NCBI RefSeq assembly: GCF_000969415.1 | Contig: NZ_JZEX01000108.1 | Coordinates: 98,663-162,662 of the forward strand | DNA from: Devosia geojensis | Lineage (GTDB): Bacteria > Pseudomonadota > Alphaproteobacteria > Rhizobiales > Devosiaceae | Length of the DNA: 64,000 bases | Direction of reading: 5' to 3' | In this document: positions 8,241-16,787 of the stretch, one piece after another | How positions within the stretch are numbered: position 1 is the stretch's first letter | Layout: each line of letters starts with the position of its first letter | The notes under the pieces: generated by a model | What the model saw: the letters and a program-made list of their open reading frames with translations, nothing else | Database searches by the model: none | Told to the model about the DNA's origin: nothing | Program-made: the position numbers and the translations under genes

Positions 8241-10495
8241 GCCGCGCATGCCTCCTTGGGAATGGAGAAGGCGATCCGGGTGCCTGCGCCCGGCGCCGTT
8301 TCGACGATGAGGTGTCCGCCGACCACCTGCGTACGTTCACGTATGGCGAGCAGGCCGAGGCCGAGCTTGGCATCGTCGAACACGAAACCGCGGCCGTCAT
8401 CGATGATGCCGACTTCGATTTTCTTTTCCGAGTAGCTCATGCGCAGCGTCAGGCTGCTGGCCTGCGAGTGGCGGATCGCGTTCTGGCAAGCCTCCTGCAC
8501 GATCCTGAAAATCGCGAGTTCCACGTCCGGCTTGAGCGGGCAGGGGCTGCCGGCGATCCCGAACGAGGCCTCCAGTTGCCCATTCCGCGGCAGCGCGGCG
8601 ACGTAGTTCTCGAGCGCCGCCACGAGCCCCAGTTCGTCGAGGACGTTGGGGCGCAGGGCATAGATGATCTGCTTCATCTCGCTCAGCGAGGAATCGAGTG
8701 TGGCCTGGCATTCGGTGACGCGCCGATCGAGGTCCGGTGTGTCGCCGATCCGCCGGCGGATGGACTGCAACTGGTATGTCGCCGCCAGGATCGACTGCGC
8801 GACGCTGTCGTGCAGGTCGTAGGCGATGCGTTGCCGCTCGTGTTCCTGCACCTCCACCACGCGCCGCCAGAGCGCCTGCAGTTCGCCGGCCTTGCGTACG
8901 ATTTCCGCGTTGGCCTCGCGCAGCAGGCGCGTGCGGTCGTTCACTTTATACTCGAGGATATCGCTCAGCTCGCGTGTGCGCTCGAAGAGGCGCGCATTCT
9001 CGATGGCCACGACTGCCTGGTCGGCGAACGCACGCACGACACGGCCATGCTCAGCCGTATAGAAATCCGGTTCGGGCCAATCGACGCACAGCCATCCGAT
9101 GCAGTCGTTGCCGTGCACGAGCGGAGCGCTGCACCAGGAGACGATCTGCTCGGTTCCCGGCTGCCAGACCCAGTCGGCTTCCCTGCGCACATCAGCGATG
9201 ATGAGCGTGCGGTGGAATTCCATCACCGGGCGACTGAGCGGAGCCTCGCCCGGCAGGAAGCTGTGGCGCTTGACCTTGCCGTTGTCCGGATACCCCTTGG
9301 CGGCGACCACCCGCATCCGTCCGTCGTCGCCAAGAAGCGTGACGCGACAGCCGCGGGTCGGAACGACGCGGCCGAGTTGGTGCAGCACGGCTTCGAGCAC
9401 ATGGTTGGGTTCGAGCCGCGAGGAGATGATCCGCGAGACGTCCGCAAGAGTATCGGCCAGCTCTCGCTCCCGCCGTTCGGCCGCAAGCAGGCGATGCTGC
9501 TCGATGACGGGGGCGATCTGGTCGGCCACCGTCTGGAGCAGAACCACTTCGTCGGGGCGGAAGGCGTCGCGCCGGTCGCTCTGGATGTCGAGCACGCCGA
9601 CGACCCGCCGGCCGAGCCGCAGGGGCAGCGCCAGCTCGGAAGCAGTGTTGGGCAGGAGCGCGTTGGAAACGAAATGCGCGTCCTGCGTGACGTCCTGGCT
9701 CATCCACATGCGGCCGGTCTCGGCCACCCGCCCGATGATTCCGCGCCCGACCGCTTCGCTGAACCCAGCGGCCAACAGGCTTTCGGCATGGGTTCCCGCC
9801 GCATGGACAAGCGAGATGCTGCGCGCGTCCGGATCGGTCAGCAGCAGCTGGACATGCTCGTAGCCGAGCGAGATGTAGACGAGCCGGGTGATCTCGGCAA
9901 AGAGCGCTTCGCGCTCGCGGATCGAGGTGACCTGCTGGCCGAGCCGGTGAATGAGCGAGAGGTGGCTGCGGATGCGCTCTATGAGGCCGGAAAGAGCAAG
10001 CGATTCGAGAAATGCGGAGAGGTCGTCGGCGACGAGGCCGACGCTGTCCTTGGTGTTCCCGCCGTTCCGGCTGGCGTAGGCAAAGCCGAGCAACAGGTGC
10101 CCTTGTACCTCTCCCGAAGTGCGGACGGGCTGCACCTCGACGATGAAGCCCTGGCTGGCGGCACGCTGGACGAGGTAGGGCGGTAACCCTGTCATGGTGC
10201 CGGCGGCGTATCGCATTTCCGCCAGCGAACGATGGATGGGCGCCGGGGTGCCGGCTGTCGCCACGACATCGGCGCCCTGGTTGGCCGACAGGAGCAGCAC
10301 GGCCCAGCCCGCCGTGGTGACCCGAGTGGCGCGCTCCAGCCGGAACAGCAGTTGCTTGCGTGCCTCGGGGGGCACCTCGACCGATCGAAAACGGCGAAGC
10401 CGCAGCGCTAGCGCTCCGTCTTCGTCGTCGCGATAAAGTGGGCGCACGGCGCTCGTCGCCGGTTGGTTTTCGCCCGTGGTGCCGCCTAGGCCCAT
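8237..10495 (-). CDS. Soluble GAF-domain sensor histidine kinase, NarL type
   Basis: A 752-residue kinase with no signal peptide or membrane segment, so sensing is cytoplasmic. An N-terminal GAF-like domain (about 30-165) is followed by two clearer GAF domains (about 190-345 and 370-520), a coiled-coil linker (about 525-550), a HisKA_3 dimerization domain with phosphoacceptor His562 in AYDLHDSVAQS, and a HATPase_c domain with N-box EACQNAIRHS and G-box DDGRGF. The first ATG of the homologous region, at 10495, overlaps the end of the allantoinase-like gene by ten bases; AGGAAGGA lies about eleven bases upstream. The 3' end overlaps the response regulator gene as ATGA. GAF domains bind small molecules, so it may sense a cytoplasmic breakdown product of the imported substrate; that is inference. 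Confidence 0.92.
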   Translation of the reverse strand: MGLGGTTGENQPATSAVRPLYRDDEDGALALRLRRFRSVEVPPEARKQLLFRLERATRVTTAGWAVLLLSANQGADVVATAGTPAPIHRSLAEMRYAAGTMTGLPPYLVQRAASQGFIVEVQPVRTSGEVQGHLLLGFAYASRNGGNTKDSVGLVADDLSAFLESLALSGLIERIRSHLSLIHRLGQQVTSIREREALFAEITRLVYISLGYEHVQLLLTDPDARSISLVHAAGTHAESLLAAGFSEAVGRGIIGRVAETGRMWMSQDVTQDAHFVSNALLPNTASELALPLRLGRRVVGVLDIQSDRRDAFRPDEVVLLQTVADQIAPVIEQHRLLAAERRERELADTLADVSRIISSRLEPNHVLEAVLHQLGRVVPTRGCRVTLLGDDGRMRVVAAKGYPDNGKVKRHSFLPGEAPLSRPVMEFHRTLIIADVRREADWVWQPGTEQIVSWCSAPLVHGNDCIGWLCVDWPEPDFYTAEHGRVVRAFADQAVVAIENARLFERTRELSDILEYKVNDRTRLLREANAEIVRKAGELQALWRRVVEVQEHERQRIAYDLHDSVAQSILAATYQLQSIRRRIGDTPDLDRRVTECQATLDSSLSEMKQIIYALRPNVLDELGLVAALENYVAALPRNGQLEASFGIAGSPCPLKPDVELAIFRIVQEACQNAIRHSQASSLTLRMSYSEKKIEVGIIDDGRGFVFDDAKLGLGLLAIRERTQVVGGHLIVETAPGAGTRIAFSIPKEACAA

Positions 10496-11901
10496 CGGCT
10501 CGGCAATCCTTCCTGCGGCGATAGGGACATCGCCGTGTTCAGTCCGCCGCCCGGCAGGAATTCCCCTTCGGGTGGATCGTCCATGATTTTTCCATCGTTG
10601 AAGATCGTCAAGCCATGACGAATGGTTCGCGCCACCACCCCGCGCATGGCTGATCCGACATAGGCGCTGTGCCGGTTGCGATAGTGAAGGTCTTGTGCCT
10701 GCAATACGAAGCTTGCCTGCGGATCGACGATGACGAGATCGGCATCCGCGCCGACCGCGATGCTCCCTTTGCGCTGATCGAGTCCGAAGATGCGCGCCGG
10801 ATTGGCGGCGGTCATGCGGACGAGCGCGGCAAGGGAGAGTCCGCGGTTGTGGACGCCTTCGGTGACAAGGGCCGGCAGCGTCGATTGCAGGCCCGAAATC
10901 CCGCCCCATGCATCGAAGATATCGGCCTCGCCGGCGGTCTTCTCCTCCAACAGGCAGGGCGAATGGTCCGAGGCGATGATATCGACCGCGCCATCCAGCA
11001 CCCTGTCCCAGAGCGCCTCGACTTCCTCCGATGAGCGCAGGGGAGGCGCGCACTTGGCTGCAGGGCCAAGGCGTTCAAGGTCGTCCTCACAGAAAAAGAG
11101 ATAGTGCGGACACGTTTCGGAGGTGACCGGCACCCCGCGCTGCTTGGCCGCCGAGATGAGATCGATGCCGGCGGCGCATGAAACATGGACGATATGCAGG
11201 CGCACCCCGGTCCTTTCGGCCAAGGCGATAGCCGAGGCGATGGCCGCCAGTTCGGCGGCGATCGGTCGCGCCTCGCCCCAGGCCCTCCGGTCCTTGCGTC
11301 CTTTTCGGCGCAGGTCCGCGGTGAAGCGCCGGGTCATCTCCTCGTCTTCGGCGTGGACCGCGAGCAAAGACCCGAAGCGCGCGATATCGCGCATGCCGCT
11401 TTCGAGAACGAGGTCGTCGGCCCGCGGGAAGTCGAACGAACCTGCGCACATGAAGGCCTTGAAACCGAGCACGCCGCCCGCATGGAGATCGTATAGCTCG
11501 GAGCGGTTGTCAGTGACGAGCCCGCCCCAAAGCGCATAGTCGACGATGCTCTGCCGGGCCGCCGCGCGCTTGCGGCGCAGGGCGTCGGCATTGATCGTCG
11601 GGGGCGAGGCGTTTAGGGGCATCTCCACCACCGTGGTGATACCCCCCGCAGCAGCAGCGCGGCTGCCGGTAGCAAACCCCTCCCAGTGCCCCCGGCCGGG
11701 TTCCGAAAAATGCACATGTGGGTCGATGAGCCCTGGCAGCACCAGAAGGCCGCCGGCGTCTATCTCCTCGCGGGCAGCACGGTCCGGATTGCCACGGACG
11801 ATATCGACGATCCGGCCACCCGCGACGACCACGCCACCGGGAAAATCGCTCTCGGCGGTGACGATCCTGCCATTGCGGACATAGAGGTCGGCTGTTTCCA
11901 T
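10486..11901 (-). CDS. Allantoinase-like cyclic amidohydrolase (dihydroorotase/hydantoinase superfamily)
   Basis: A 471-residue binuclear metal amidohydrolase. The metal site looks intact: DPHVHFSEPG (HxH, residues about 60-66), a candidate carboxylated lysine in VLGFKAFM, His residues in AVHAEDE and IVHVSCAAG, and the catalytic Asp in IIASDHSPC. MPLNASPPTIN and ETCPHYLFF resemble allantoinase (AllB) more than dihydropyrimidinase or dihydroorotase. Such enzymes open five- or six-membered cyclic amides by hydrolysis; allantoinase makes allantoate. The start overlaps the upstream hydrolase stop as TGATG, and the end overlaps the kinase gene. No other purine-degradation gene (allantoicase, uricase) is in view, so the natural substrate may be another hydantoin or ureide. 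Confidence 0.85.
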   Translation of the reverse strand: METADLYVRNGRIVTAESDFPGGVVVAGGRIVDIVRGNPDRAAREEIDAGGLLVLPGLIDPHVHFSEPGRGHWEGFATGSRAAAAGGITTVVEMPLNASPPTINADALRRKRAAARQSIVDYALWGGLVTDNRSELYDLHAGGVLGFKAFMCAGSFDFPRADDLVLESGMRDIARFGSLLAVHAEDEEMTRRFTADLRRKGRKDRRAWGEARPIAAELAAIASAIALAERTGVRLHIVHVSCAAGIDLISAAKQRGVPVTSETCPHYLFFCEDDLERLGPAAKCAPPLRSSEEVEALWDRVLDGAVDIIASDHSPCLLEEKTAGEADIFDAWGGISGLQSTLPALVTEGVHNRGLSLAALVRMTAANPARIFGLDQRKGSIAVGADADLVIVDPQASFVLQAQDLHYRNRHSAYVGSAMRGVVARTIRHGLTIFNDGKIMDDPPEGEFLPGGGLNTAMSLSPQEGLPSRWA

Positions 11902-12893
11902 CAATCCAGCCCGATCAGCCGCGCCGGGTTGTGAGCGGTCATGAGCTGGACTTCCTCGATCGAGAAACCGAAATAGAGGAGCATCGAGATCATCATGCGC
12001 ATGCCCTCGATCGGCGAGGGCAACACCCGCACGCCATAGTCGGTCGCCAGTACGAACTGCTCGGGTCCGACATCGCGGATGCCTTGCAGCCAGCTCATCG
12101 CCCGGCCATGGATGACCGATCCCATGTCCATCAGCTCCCGCTCGACGTAGTAGTGCGTCTGCGGCATCCAGGGACCGCCGAAGTCCACCGCGCATGCTTC
12201 GAGGAAGACGCCCTTGGCGGCGAGCCCCTTCTGCTCCTCGACGCTGAGCAACGCCCGCGCCGGGTGCGCAACGAGGATCTTTCTGATGCCCGCCGCCTGC
12301 GCCAGCTCGACGACGCGCAGGGCTTCAGGTCCCGAGACGTGGCCCGTGTTGAGGTAGACCTCAGGGTGCTCGGCCACCATGTCGAGAATTTCCTTGAGCG
12401 CATCGGGCACCGGCCCCTCAAGGGGGATGCGGATCGCGCGGGCCAGCTCCTTTTCGGCGAACCCCGGGATCGCGTCCTTGAACGGCACGAGCTTGCCGTC
12501 GACGAGCGTCGATTCCGTGCTGGCCGAATGGTAGGTGCAGTGCGAGCCGAAGCTGATCATGCGGCACCCTTCGCCGAGGTTCAGCGCGGTGCGCACGGCG
12601 CGCGGGTTCATCCCGTCATGGCCGGAATTCATCAGGTATCCGCCGAAGGTACGGAAGTCCTTGAGGTAGCGATTGACCATCCAGGCCGTGCCCGAGGCCC
12701 ATCCGAAAACGTCATAGTAGAGGATGGTGCGCATCCCCGCGGCCCGCGCCATCTCCGCGACCTGGATGGGGTCATAGTGGCCCGGATTGGAGCGCAGCAC
12801 CGGCCCTGCGTGCACATGGCTGTCGATTGCCCCTACCAGCAACTCTTCGGGCAGTTCCATCGTGCGGTTGTAGAAGGGTTCGTACGTTGCCAT
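11901..12893 (-). CDS. DUF6282-like amidohydrolase-superfamily protein, copy 2
   Basis: A 330-residue putative metal hydrolase and close paralogue of the gene just upstream (long identical blocks, about 60% identity by eye). Candidate metal ligands are the HxH in AIDSHVHAGPVLRS (about 23-31), His in LNTGHVSGPE, His in LVAHPARAL and Asp in LATDYGVR, the order expected for a TIM-barrel amidohydrolase. The start region MELPEELLVGAIDSHVHAGP matches the paralogue. It ends with the TGATG overlap to the allantoinase-like gene and begins 11 bases after the paralogue. I recognise the family only as DUF6282-like, with no characterised function known to me; a role in hydrolysing the transported compound or its ring-opened product is inferred. 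Confidence 0.75.
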   Translation of the reverse strand: MATYEPFYNRTMELPEELLVGAIDSHVHAGPVLRSNPGHYDPIQVAEMARAAGMRTILYYDVFGWASGTAWMVNRYLKDFRTFGGYLMNSGHDGMNPRAVRTALNLGEGCRMISFGSHCTYHSASTESTLVDGKLVPFKDAIPGFAEKELARAIRIPLEGPVPDALKEILDMVAEHPEVYLNTGHVSGPEALRVVELAQAAGIRKILVAHPARALLSVEEQKGLAAKGVFLEACAVDFGGPWMPQTHYYVERELMDMGSVIHGRAMSWLQGIRDVGPEQFVLATDYGVRVLPSPIEGMRMMISMLLYFGFSIEEVQLMTAHNPARLIGLD

Positions 12894-12904
12894 CGCCCCC
12901 TCCC

Positions 12905-13912
12905 TCACAACGGATCCAGCCCGATCAGGCGGGCGGGGTTGTCGGCGGTCATGGCCCGGATTTCGGCCGGGGTGAACTCGTAGTCGAGCAGTGTGGTGAT
13001 CATCGTGCGCATGCCCTGCACCGGGCTCGAGGCGGCGCGGATGCCGTAGTCGGTGCCGAGCACGAAGTATTCGGGGCCCACCTGCCGGATGTCGGCCATC
13101 CATTGCGCAGCCGTGCGCCGGGGCCGCGGCAGGTCGCCCGAGCGGTCCATGTACTTCTTTTCGACATAGTAATGCGTGCGCGGCGCGTGCGGGTAGAGCC
13201 AGTCGACGAGGCATCCCTCTAGGAAGAATCCTCGCTTGGCCGCATCCTTCTGCTGCTCGATCGAAAGCTGCTGGCGCGCCGGATGGGCGATCAGGACCTT
13301 CTGGATCTTGAACTCCTCGGCAAGGTCGAGGATGCGCAGGACTTCCGGTCCCGAGACGTGGCCCGTGTTGAGGTAGACGTCCGGATGATCGGCGACCATC
13401 TGCAGGATTTCGGCGAGCTCGTCGGAGATCGCCCCCTCGGTCGGGATGCGGACGGCCCGGGAGAGCTCCTCGCGGGCGAACTCGGGATAGGCGTCCTTGA
13501 ACGGCACCAGTTCGCCATCGATGATCGTCGACTCGCGGCTGGCCGAGAAATAGGTGCAGTGCGAGCCGAAGCTGATGAACCGGCAGCCGTCCTCCATGTA
13601 GAGGGCGGTGCGCACCGAGCGTGGATTGAGCCCGCCGTGGCACGAGTTCATCAGGTACCCGCCGAAGGTCTTGATGCCCGGCACATGCCGGTTGACCATC
13701 CAGGCCGTGCCCGAAGCCCAGCCGAAGACGTCGTAGTAGACGATGGCGCGCATGCCCGCCTCGCGCGCCTCTATGGCGACCTCGAACGGGTCCTGGTGGC
13801 CCGGGTTGGACCGCAGTACGGGACCGGCGTGGACATGGCTGTCGATGGCGCCAACGAGCAGTTCGTCGGGAAGCTCCATCGAGCGGGTGTAGAAAGTCTC
13901 GGTCGTCGTCAT
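12905..13912 (-). CDS. DUF6282-like amidohydrolase-superfamily protein, copy 1
   Basis: A 335-residue paralogue of the downstream gene. It keeps the same candidate ligands: DSHVHAGPV near residue 25, LNTGHVSGPE, LIAHPARQQL and LGTDYGIR. It differs by a short insertion containing the basic, proline-rich stretch GDLPRPRRTAAQ, where the other copy reads GSVIHGRAMSW. Because both copies keep every candidate metal ligand and have diverged, they may act on different intermediates or form a heteromer. The ATG overlaps the upstream ATPase stop as ATGA, and AGAAGGT lies seven bases in front. Function unknown; membership in the amidohydrolase superfamily is inferred from motif order. Confidence 0.75.
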   Translation of the reverse strand: MTTTETFYTRSMELPDELLVGAIDSHVHAGPVLRSNPGHQDPFEVAIEAREAGMRAIVYYDVFGWASGTAWMVNRHVPGIKTFGGYLMNSCHGGLNPRSVRTALYMEDGCRFISFGSHCTYFSASRESTIIDGELVPFKDAYPEFAREELSRAVRIPTEGAISDELAEILQMVADHPDVYLNTGHVSGPEVLRILDLAEEFKIQKVLIAHPARQQLSIEQQKDAAKRGFFLEGCLVDWLYPHAPRTHYYVEKKYMDRSGDLPRPRRTAAQWMADIRQVGPEYFVLGTDYGIRAASSPVQGMRTMITTLLDYEFTPAEIRAMTADNPARLIGLDPL

Positions 13913-14919
13913 TGCGGTACCTTCTTGGAAGGGGTCTGGATTGAAATTGGGCCGTCGGTTGCCGCATCGGCGGCAAGCCAGCAGGCGACTCGATGTCCTT
14001 CGGGCAGCTGGGTCACGGGCGGCGCCGTGCGGCACCGCTCATGCGCCATCGGGCAGCGCGCCCGCACGGGGCATTCGCCGGGGCCGACGTCGGCGAGCAC
14101 GAGCTCGCCCTTGAGAGACGGGTGCGGACCGGGCTTCGGAGTGATGCGCGGCGCCGCCGCCAGCAGCGCCTGGGTGTAGGGGTGAACGGGGTGCCCCAGA
14201 ACGATCTCGCTCGGCCCTTCCTCGACGATGACGCCGAGATACATGACCATCACGCGCGAGCAGATGTAGCGCACGACCGCGACGTCATGGCTGATGAAGA
14301 GGAAGCTGGTGCCCACTTCCCGCTGCAGATCCTTGAGCGTGCGCAGTACCTGGGCCTGCACCGAGACGTCGAGCGCGGAGGTCGGCTCGTCGAGCACGAT
14401 CAGCGAGGGTTCGCAGGCGAGCGCCCGCATGATCGCGACGCGCTGCCGCTCGCCACCGGAAAGCTGGTGCGGGAAGCGGTCGAGAGCTTCCTCCTTGAGG
14501 CCCACCAGTTGCGCGAGCTCGATCATGCGGGCGCGCTCGTGGCCTCGTGGGACCGTATCGAAGTTGCGCATCGCCTGCTTGACGAAGGTGAAGACGGACA
14601 TGCGCGGGTTGAGGCATGTCTCGGGCCGTTGGAAGACGATCTGCACCGCCTTGCGGAACGTGCGCATCCGCGCCGGCGAGAGGCTGGCAAGATCGGTGTC
14701 GTTGATGACGATGTGGCCGTCGTCAGGTTTCTGAAGGCCGACGACGCAGCGCCCGAGCGTGGTCTTGCCGCAGCCGCTCTCGCCGATGAGACCGACGACT
14801 TCGCCCCCTTCGACATCGAACGAGACACCGCGCACGCCGACATTGACGGCTTCCGGCCGTGTCCGGTCGCCGAAGAGCTTCGTCAGCTTGCGCACGGAAA
14901 GCACTGGACTGGCGGTCAT
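13909..14919 (-). CDS. ABC transporter ATP-binding protein, DppF type
   Basis: A 336-residue ATPase with Walker A GESGCGKTT, Q-loop FQRPETCLNP, signature LSGGERQR, Walker B LIVLDEPTSALD and H-loop ISHD. The C-terminal oligopeptide_HPY extension is complete, with HPYTQALLAA and the cysteines of GECPVRARCPMAHERC, which in relatives can bind an iron-sulfur cluster. It pairs with the DppD-like ATPase upstream, and both gene ends are ATGA overlaps. Its partners are the two permeases at 15882-17802 and the receptor at 17870-19498. Confidence 0.93.
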   Translation of the reverse strand: MTASPVLSVRKLTKLFGDRTRPEAVNVGVRGVSFDVEGGEVVGLIGESGCGKTTLGRCVVGLQKPDDGHIVINDTDLASLSPARMRTFRKAVQIVFQRPETCLNPRMSVFTFVKQAMRNFDTVPRGHERARMIELAQLVGLKEEALDRFPHQLSGGERQRVAIMRALACEPSLIVLDEPTSALDVSVQAQVLRTLKDLQREVGTSFLFISHDVAVVRYICSRVMVMYLGVIVEEGPSEIVLGHPVHPYTQALLAAAPRITPKPGPHPSLKGELVLADVGPGECPVRARCPMAHERCRTAPPVTQLPEGHRVACWLAADAATDGPISIQTPSKKVPQ

Positions 14920-15878
14920 GCCGGCACCTCCTCGTAGAGGACGCAATGCACGGCTCGGCCAGCGCGCTCGATCGCGGGCGGATGTCTCGCCTCGCATACG
15001 GGAGTCGCGAACTGGCAGCGGTGCGAGAACCTGCACCGTTCGATCCCTTCCGGGCCGCCCCATACGTTGCCGATGAGCGGCACAAGCTCGCGCGGCTGGT
15101 CGACATCCGGCACCGCCGCGATCAGCCCACGCGTGTAAGGATGGAGCGGGTCGGCGAAGATGGTCTTGAGGTTCCCGGATTCGACCACCTGCCCGGCATG
15201 CATGATCGAGAGGCGCCGGCAATACTCGGAAACGAGCGACAGGTTGTGGGCGATGAGCACGATGGCCATCTCGCGCTCCTCGCAGAGGCGCGCCAGGAAC
15301 CGCAGCAGCTCGCGCTCCGTGGTGACGTCAAGGGCGGTCGTCGGTTCGTCGGCGATCAGCAGCGCCGGTTCGGTTGCGAGCGCGCAGGCCATCGCGACCC
15401 GCTGGGCCTGTCCGCCGCTGATCTGGTGGGGGTACTTGCCGCGAAAGTCCCGGTAGTTGAGCCCGACGACGCGGAACAGCACCTCGACTTCCGCACGCGG
15501 ATCGGTTTGCCGGCCGGATCTCCGGAGCGCCCGCTCAACCTGCCTGTCGACCGTCTTGAAGGGATTGAGCGCCCCTTTGGCGTTCTGGAAGAGCAGAGAA
15601 ACGCCGCGGGAGAGATTGCCGCGCAGGCCACGCTGGTTTCGTGCCGGCAGCGCTCGCCCGGAGAATGCGACGGACCCGGCCATCACCTCGAGGCCCGACG
15701 CCGCCAGTCCGACGCTGGCCATCATCGAGATGGATTTGCCCGAGCCGCTTTCTCCGACGAGCCCATAGAGCTCGCCGCGCTCGACGCTCAGCGAGATGTC
15801 GTCGACGATACGCCGCCGCACGCCGCCGCGCACGCTGTCGATGGTCAACCCTTCGATCGAGAACAGTACGTCCGCCAT
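14916..15878 (-). CDS. ABC transporter ATP-binding protein, DppD type
   Basis: A 320-residue ATPase. Walker A reads GESGSGKSI: the Mg-coordinating serine is kept, but the following T/S is isoleucine, a tolerated variation. The Q-loop is LFQNAKGALNP, the signature ISGGQAQR, Walker [13 protein letters not shown], and the H-loop is IAHN rather than the usual THD/SHD. The C-terminal HPYTRGLIAAVPD and the cysteines in ERCRFSHRCQFATPVC form the oligopeptide_HPY extension. It lies three bases after the DppC-like gene. Confidence 0.92.
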   Translation of the reverse strand: MADVLFSIEGLTIDSVRGGVRRRIVDDISLSVERGELYGLVGESGSGKSISMMASVGLAASGLEVMAGSVAFSGRALPARNQRGLRGNLSRGVSLLFQNAKGALNPFKTVDRQVERALRRSGRQTDPRAEVEVLFRVVGLNYRDFRGKYPHQISGGQAQRVAMACALATEPALLIADEPTTALDVTTERELLRFLARLCEEREMAIVLIAHNLSLVSEYCRRLSIMHAGQVVESGNLKTIFADPLHPYTRGLIAAVPDVDQPRELVPLIGNVWGGPEGIERCRFSHRCQFATPVCEARHPPAIERAGRAVHCVLYEEVPA

Positions 15879-15881
15879 GCC

Positions 15882-16787
15882 TCAGGCCTCCGTGCGGCGC
15901 GGATCGAGCCGGCCTTCGAGGCAATCGCCGAGCAGGTTGAGGCTGAAGATGGTGAGGGCCAGCACCAGGCCGGGTCCGATGCTCATCCACCAGGCGCCCT
16001 GGACGAGGTAGTTGGTGCCTTCGGCCACCATGACGCCGAGATCGGGCGTCGGCGGCCTGATGCCGACGCCGAGGAAGGAGAGGGCGGCGACGTTTCCGAC
16101 GGCCGCGGCGAGGTTGAGGCTTCCATGCACGATGATGGGCGAGAGCGTGTTGGGCATCAGATGCCGGAAGAGGATCGACATCTCGCTCGCTCCCGAGCAC
16201 CGCGCCGCATCGATGTATTCGAGGGTCTTGCGGCTCAGCGTCTCGCCGCGGATGACGCGGGCATAGATCGGGATGTTGATGAGGACGGTGACGATCACGA
16301 TGCTTTCCAGCCCCGGACCCATGACGAGGATGAGTACCATCGCGATGAGAAGGAGCGGGAAGGACTGCACGATGTCCACGCCCCGCATCACCAGGTCGTC
16401 GAACCAGCCGCCGACATAGCCGCAGACCAGCCCCAGCAGCGAGCCGATGAGGATTGCGCCGGAAACGCCGAGCCCTGCCACGATGAAGTCGATGCGCAGT
16501 GACGTGATGGTGCGCGAGAACACGTCCCGGCCGAAGTGGTCGGTGCCCAGCCAGTGTTCGGCGGTCGGCGGCAACAGCGTCTGCGGCGTCGTCAGCAGCG
16601 GGTCGTGGGTGACGAGCCAGGGCCCGACGATGGCGATGGCGAGCAGAGCCGCGAGCATTGCCGTGCCGGCAAGGCCCAGCGCATCGCCTCCGAAAATGCC
16701 GTAGTAGAAACGGCGCCAGGGTGTAGGGCCGGCAGGCCGCCGGGGCAGGGCGGGTGTGGTCGGCATCGGGTCAACGCGCATATTCAT
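15882..16787 (-). CDS. ABC transporter permease, DppC type
   Basis: A permease of about 301 residues. WLGTDHFGRDVFSRTI after helix 1, LEYIDAARCSGASEMS in the EAA loop and LSFLGVGIRPPTPDLGVM near the C-terminus are DppC hallmarks. The start is uncertain. ATGs at 16787, 16781 and 16766 are all in frame, overlapping or closely following the DppB stop at 16771, and none has a strong ribosome binding site. Coupled translation from the upstream permease probably matters. I used 16787. Confidence 0.88.
   Translation of the reverse strand: MNMRVDPMPTTPALPRRPAGPTPWRRFYYGIFGGDALGLAGTAMLAALLAIAIVGPWLVTHDPLLTTPQTLLPPTAEHWLGTDHFGRDVFSRTITSLRIDFIVAGLGVSGAILIGSLLGLVCGYVGGWFDDLVMRGVDIVQSFPLLLIAMVLILVMGPGLESIVIVTVLINIPIYARVIRGETLSRKTLEYIDAARCSGASEMSILFRHLMPNTLSPIIVHGSLNLAAAVGNVAALSFLGVGIRPPTPDLGVMVAEGTNYLVQGAWWMSIGPGLVLALTIFSLNLLGDCLEGRLDPRRTEA

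Noticed and set aside
10496..11053. Extending the histidine kinase upstream to a 938-residue protein
   Set aside because: The extra N-terminus is antisense-like, Arg/Gly-rich sequence read out of frame through the allantoinase-like gene, whereas the ATG at 10495 fits the operon overlap pattern.
14916..15878. The GKSI Walker A variant in the DppD-like ATPase as a sign of inactivity
   Set aside because: The Lys and the Mg-binding Ser are intact, and the following residue varies in functional relatives (the DppD at 58966 has GKSL).
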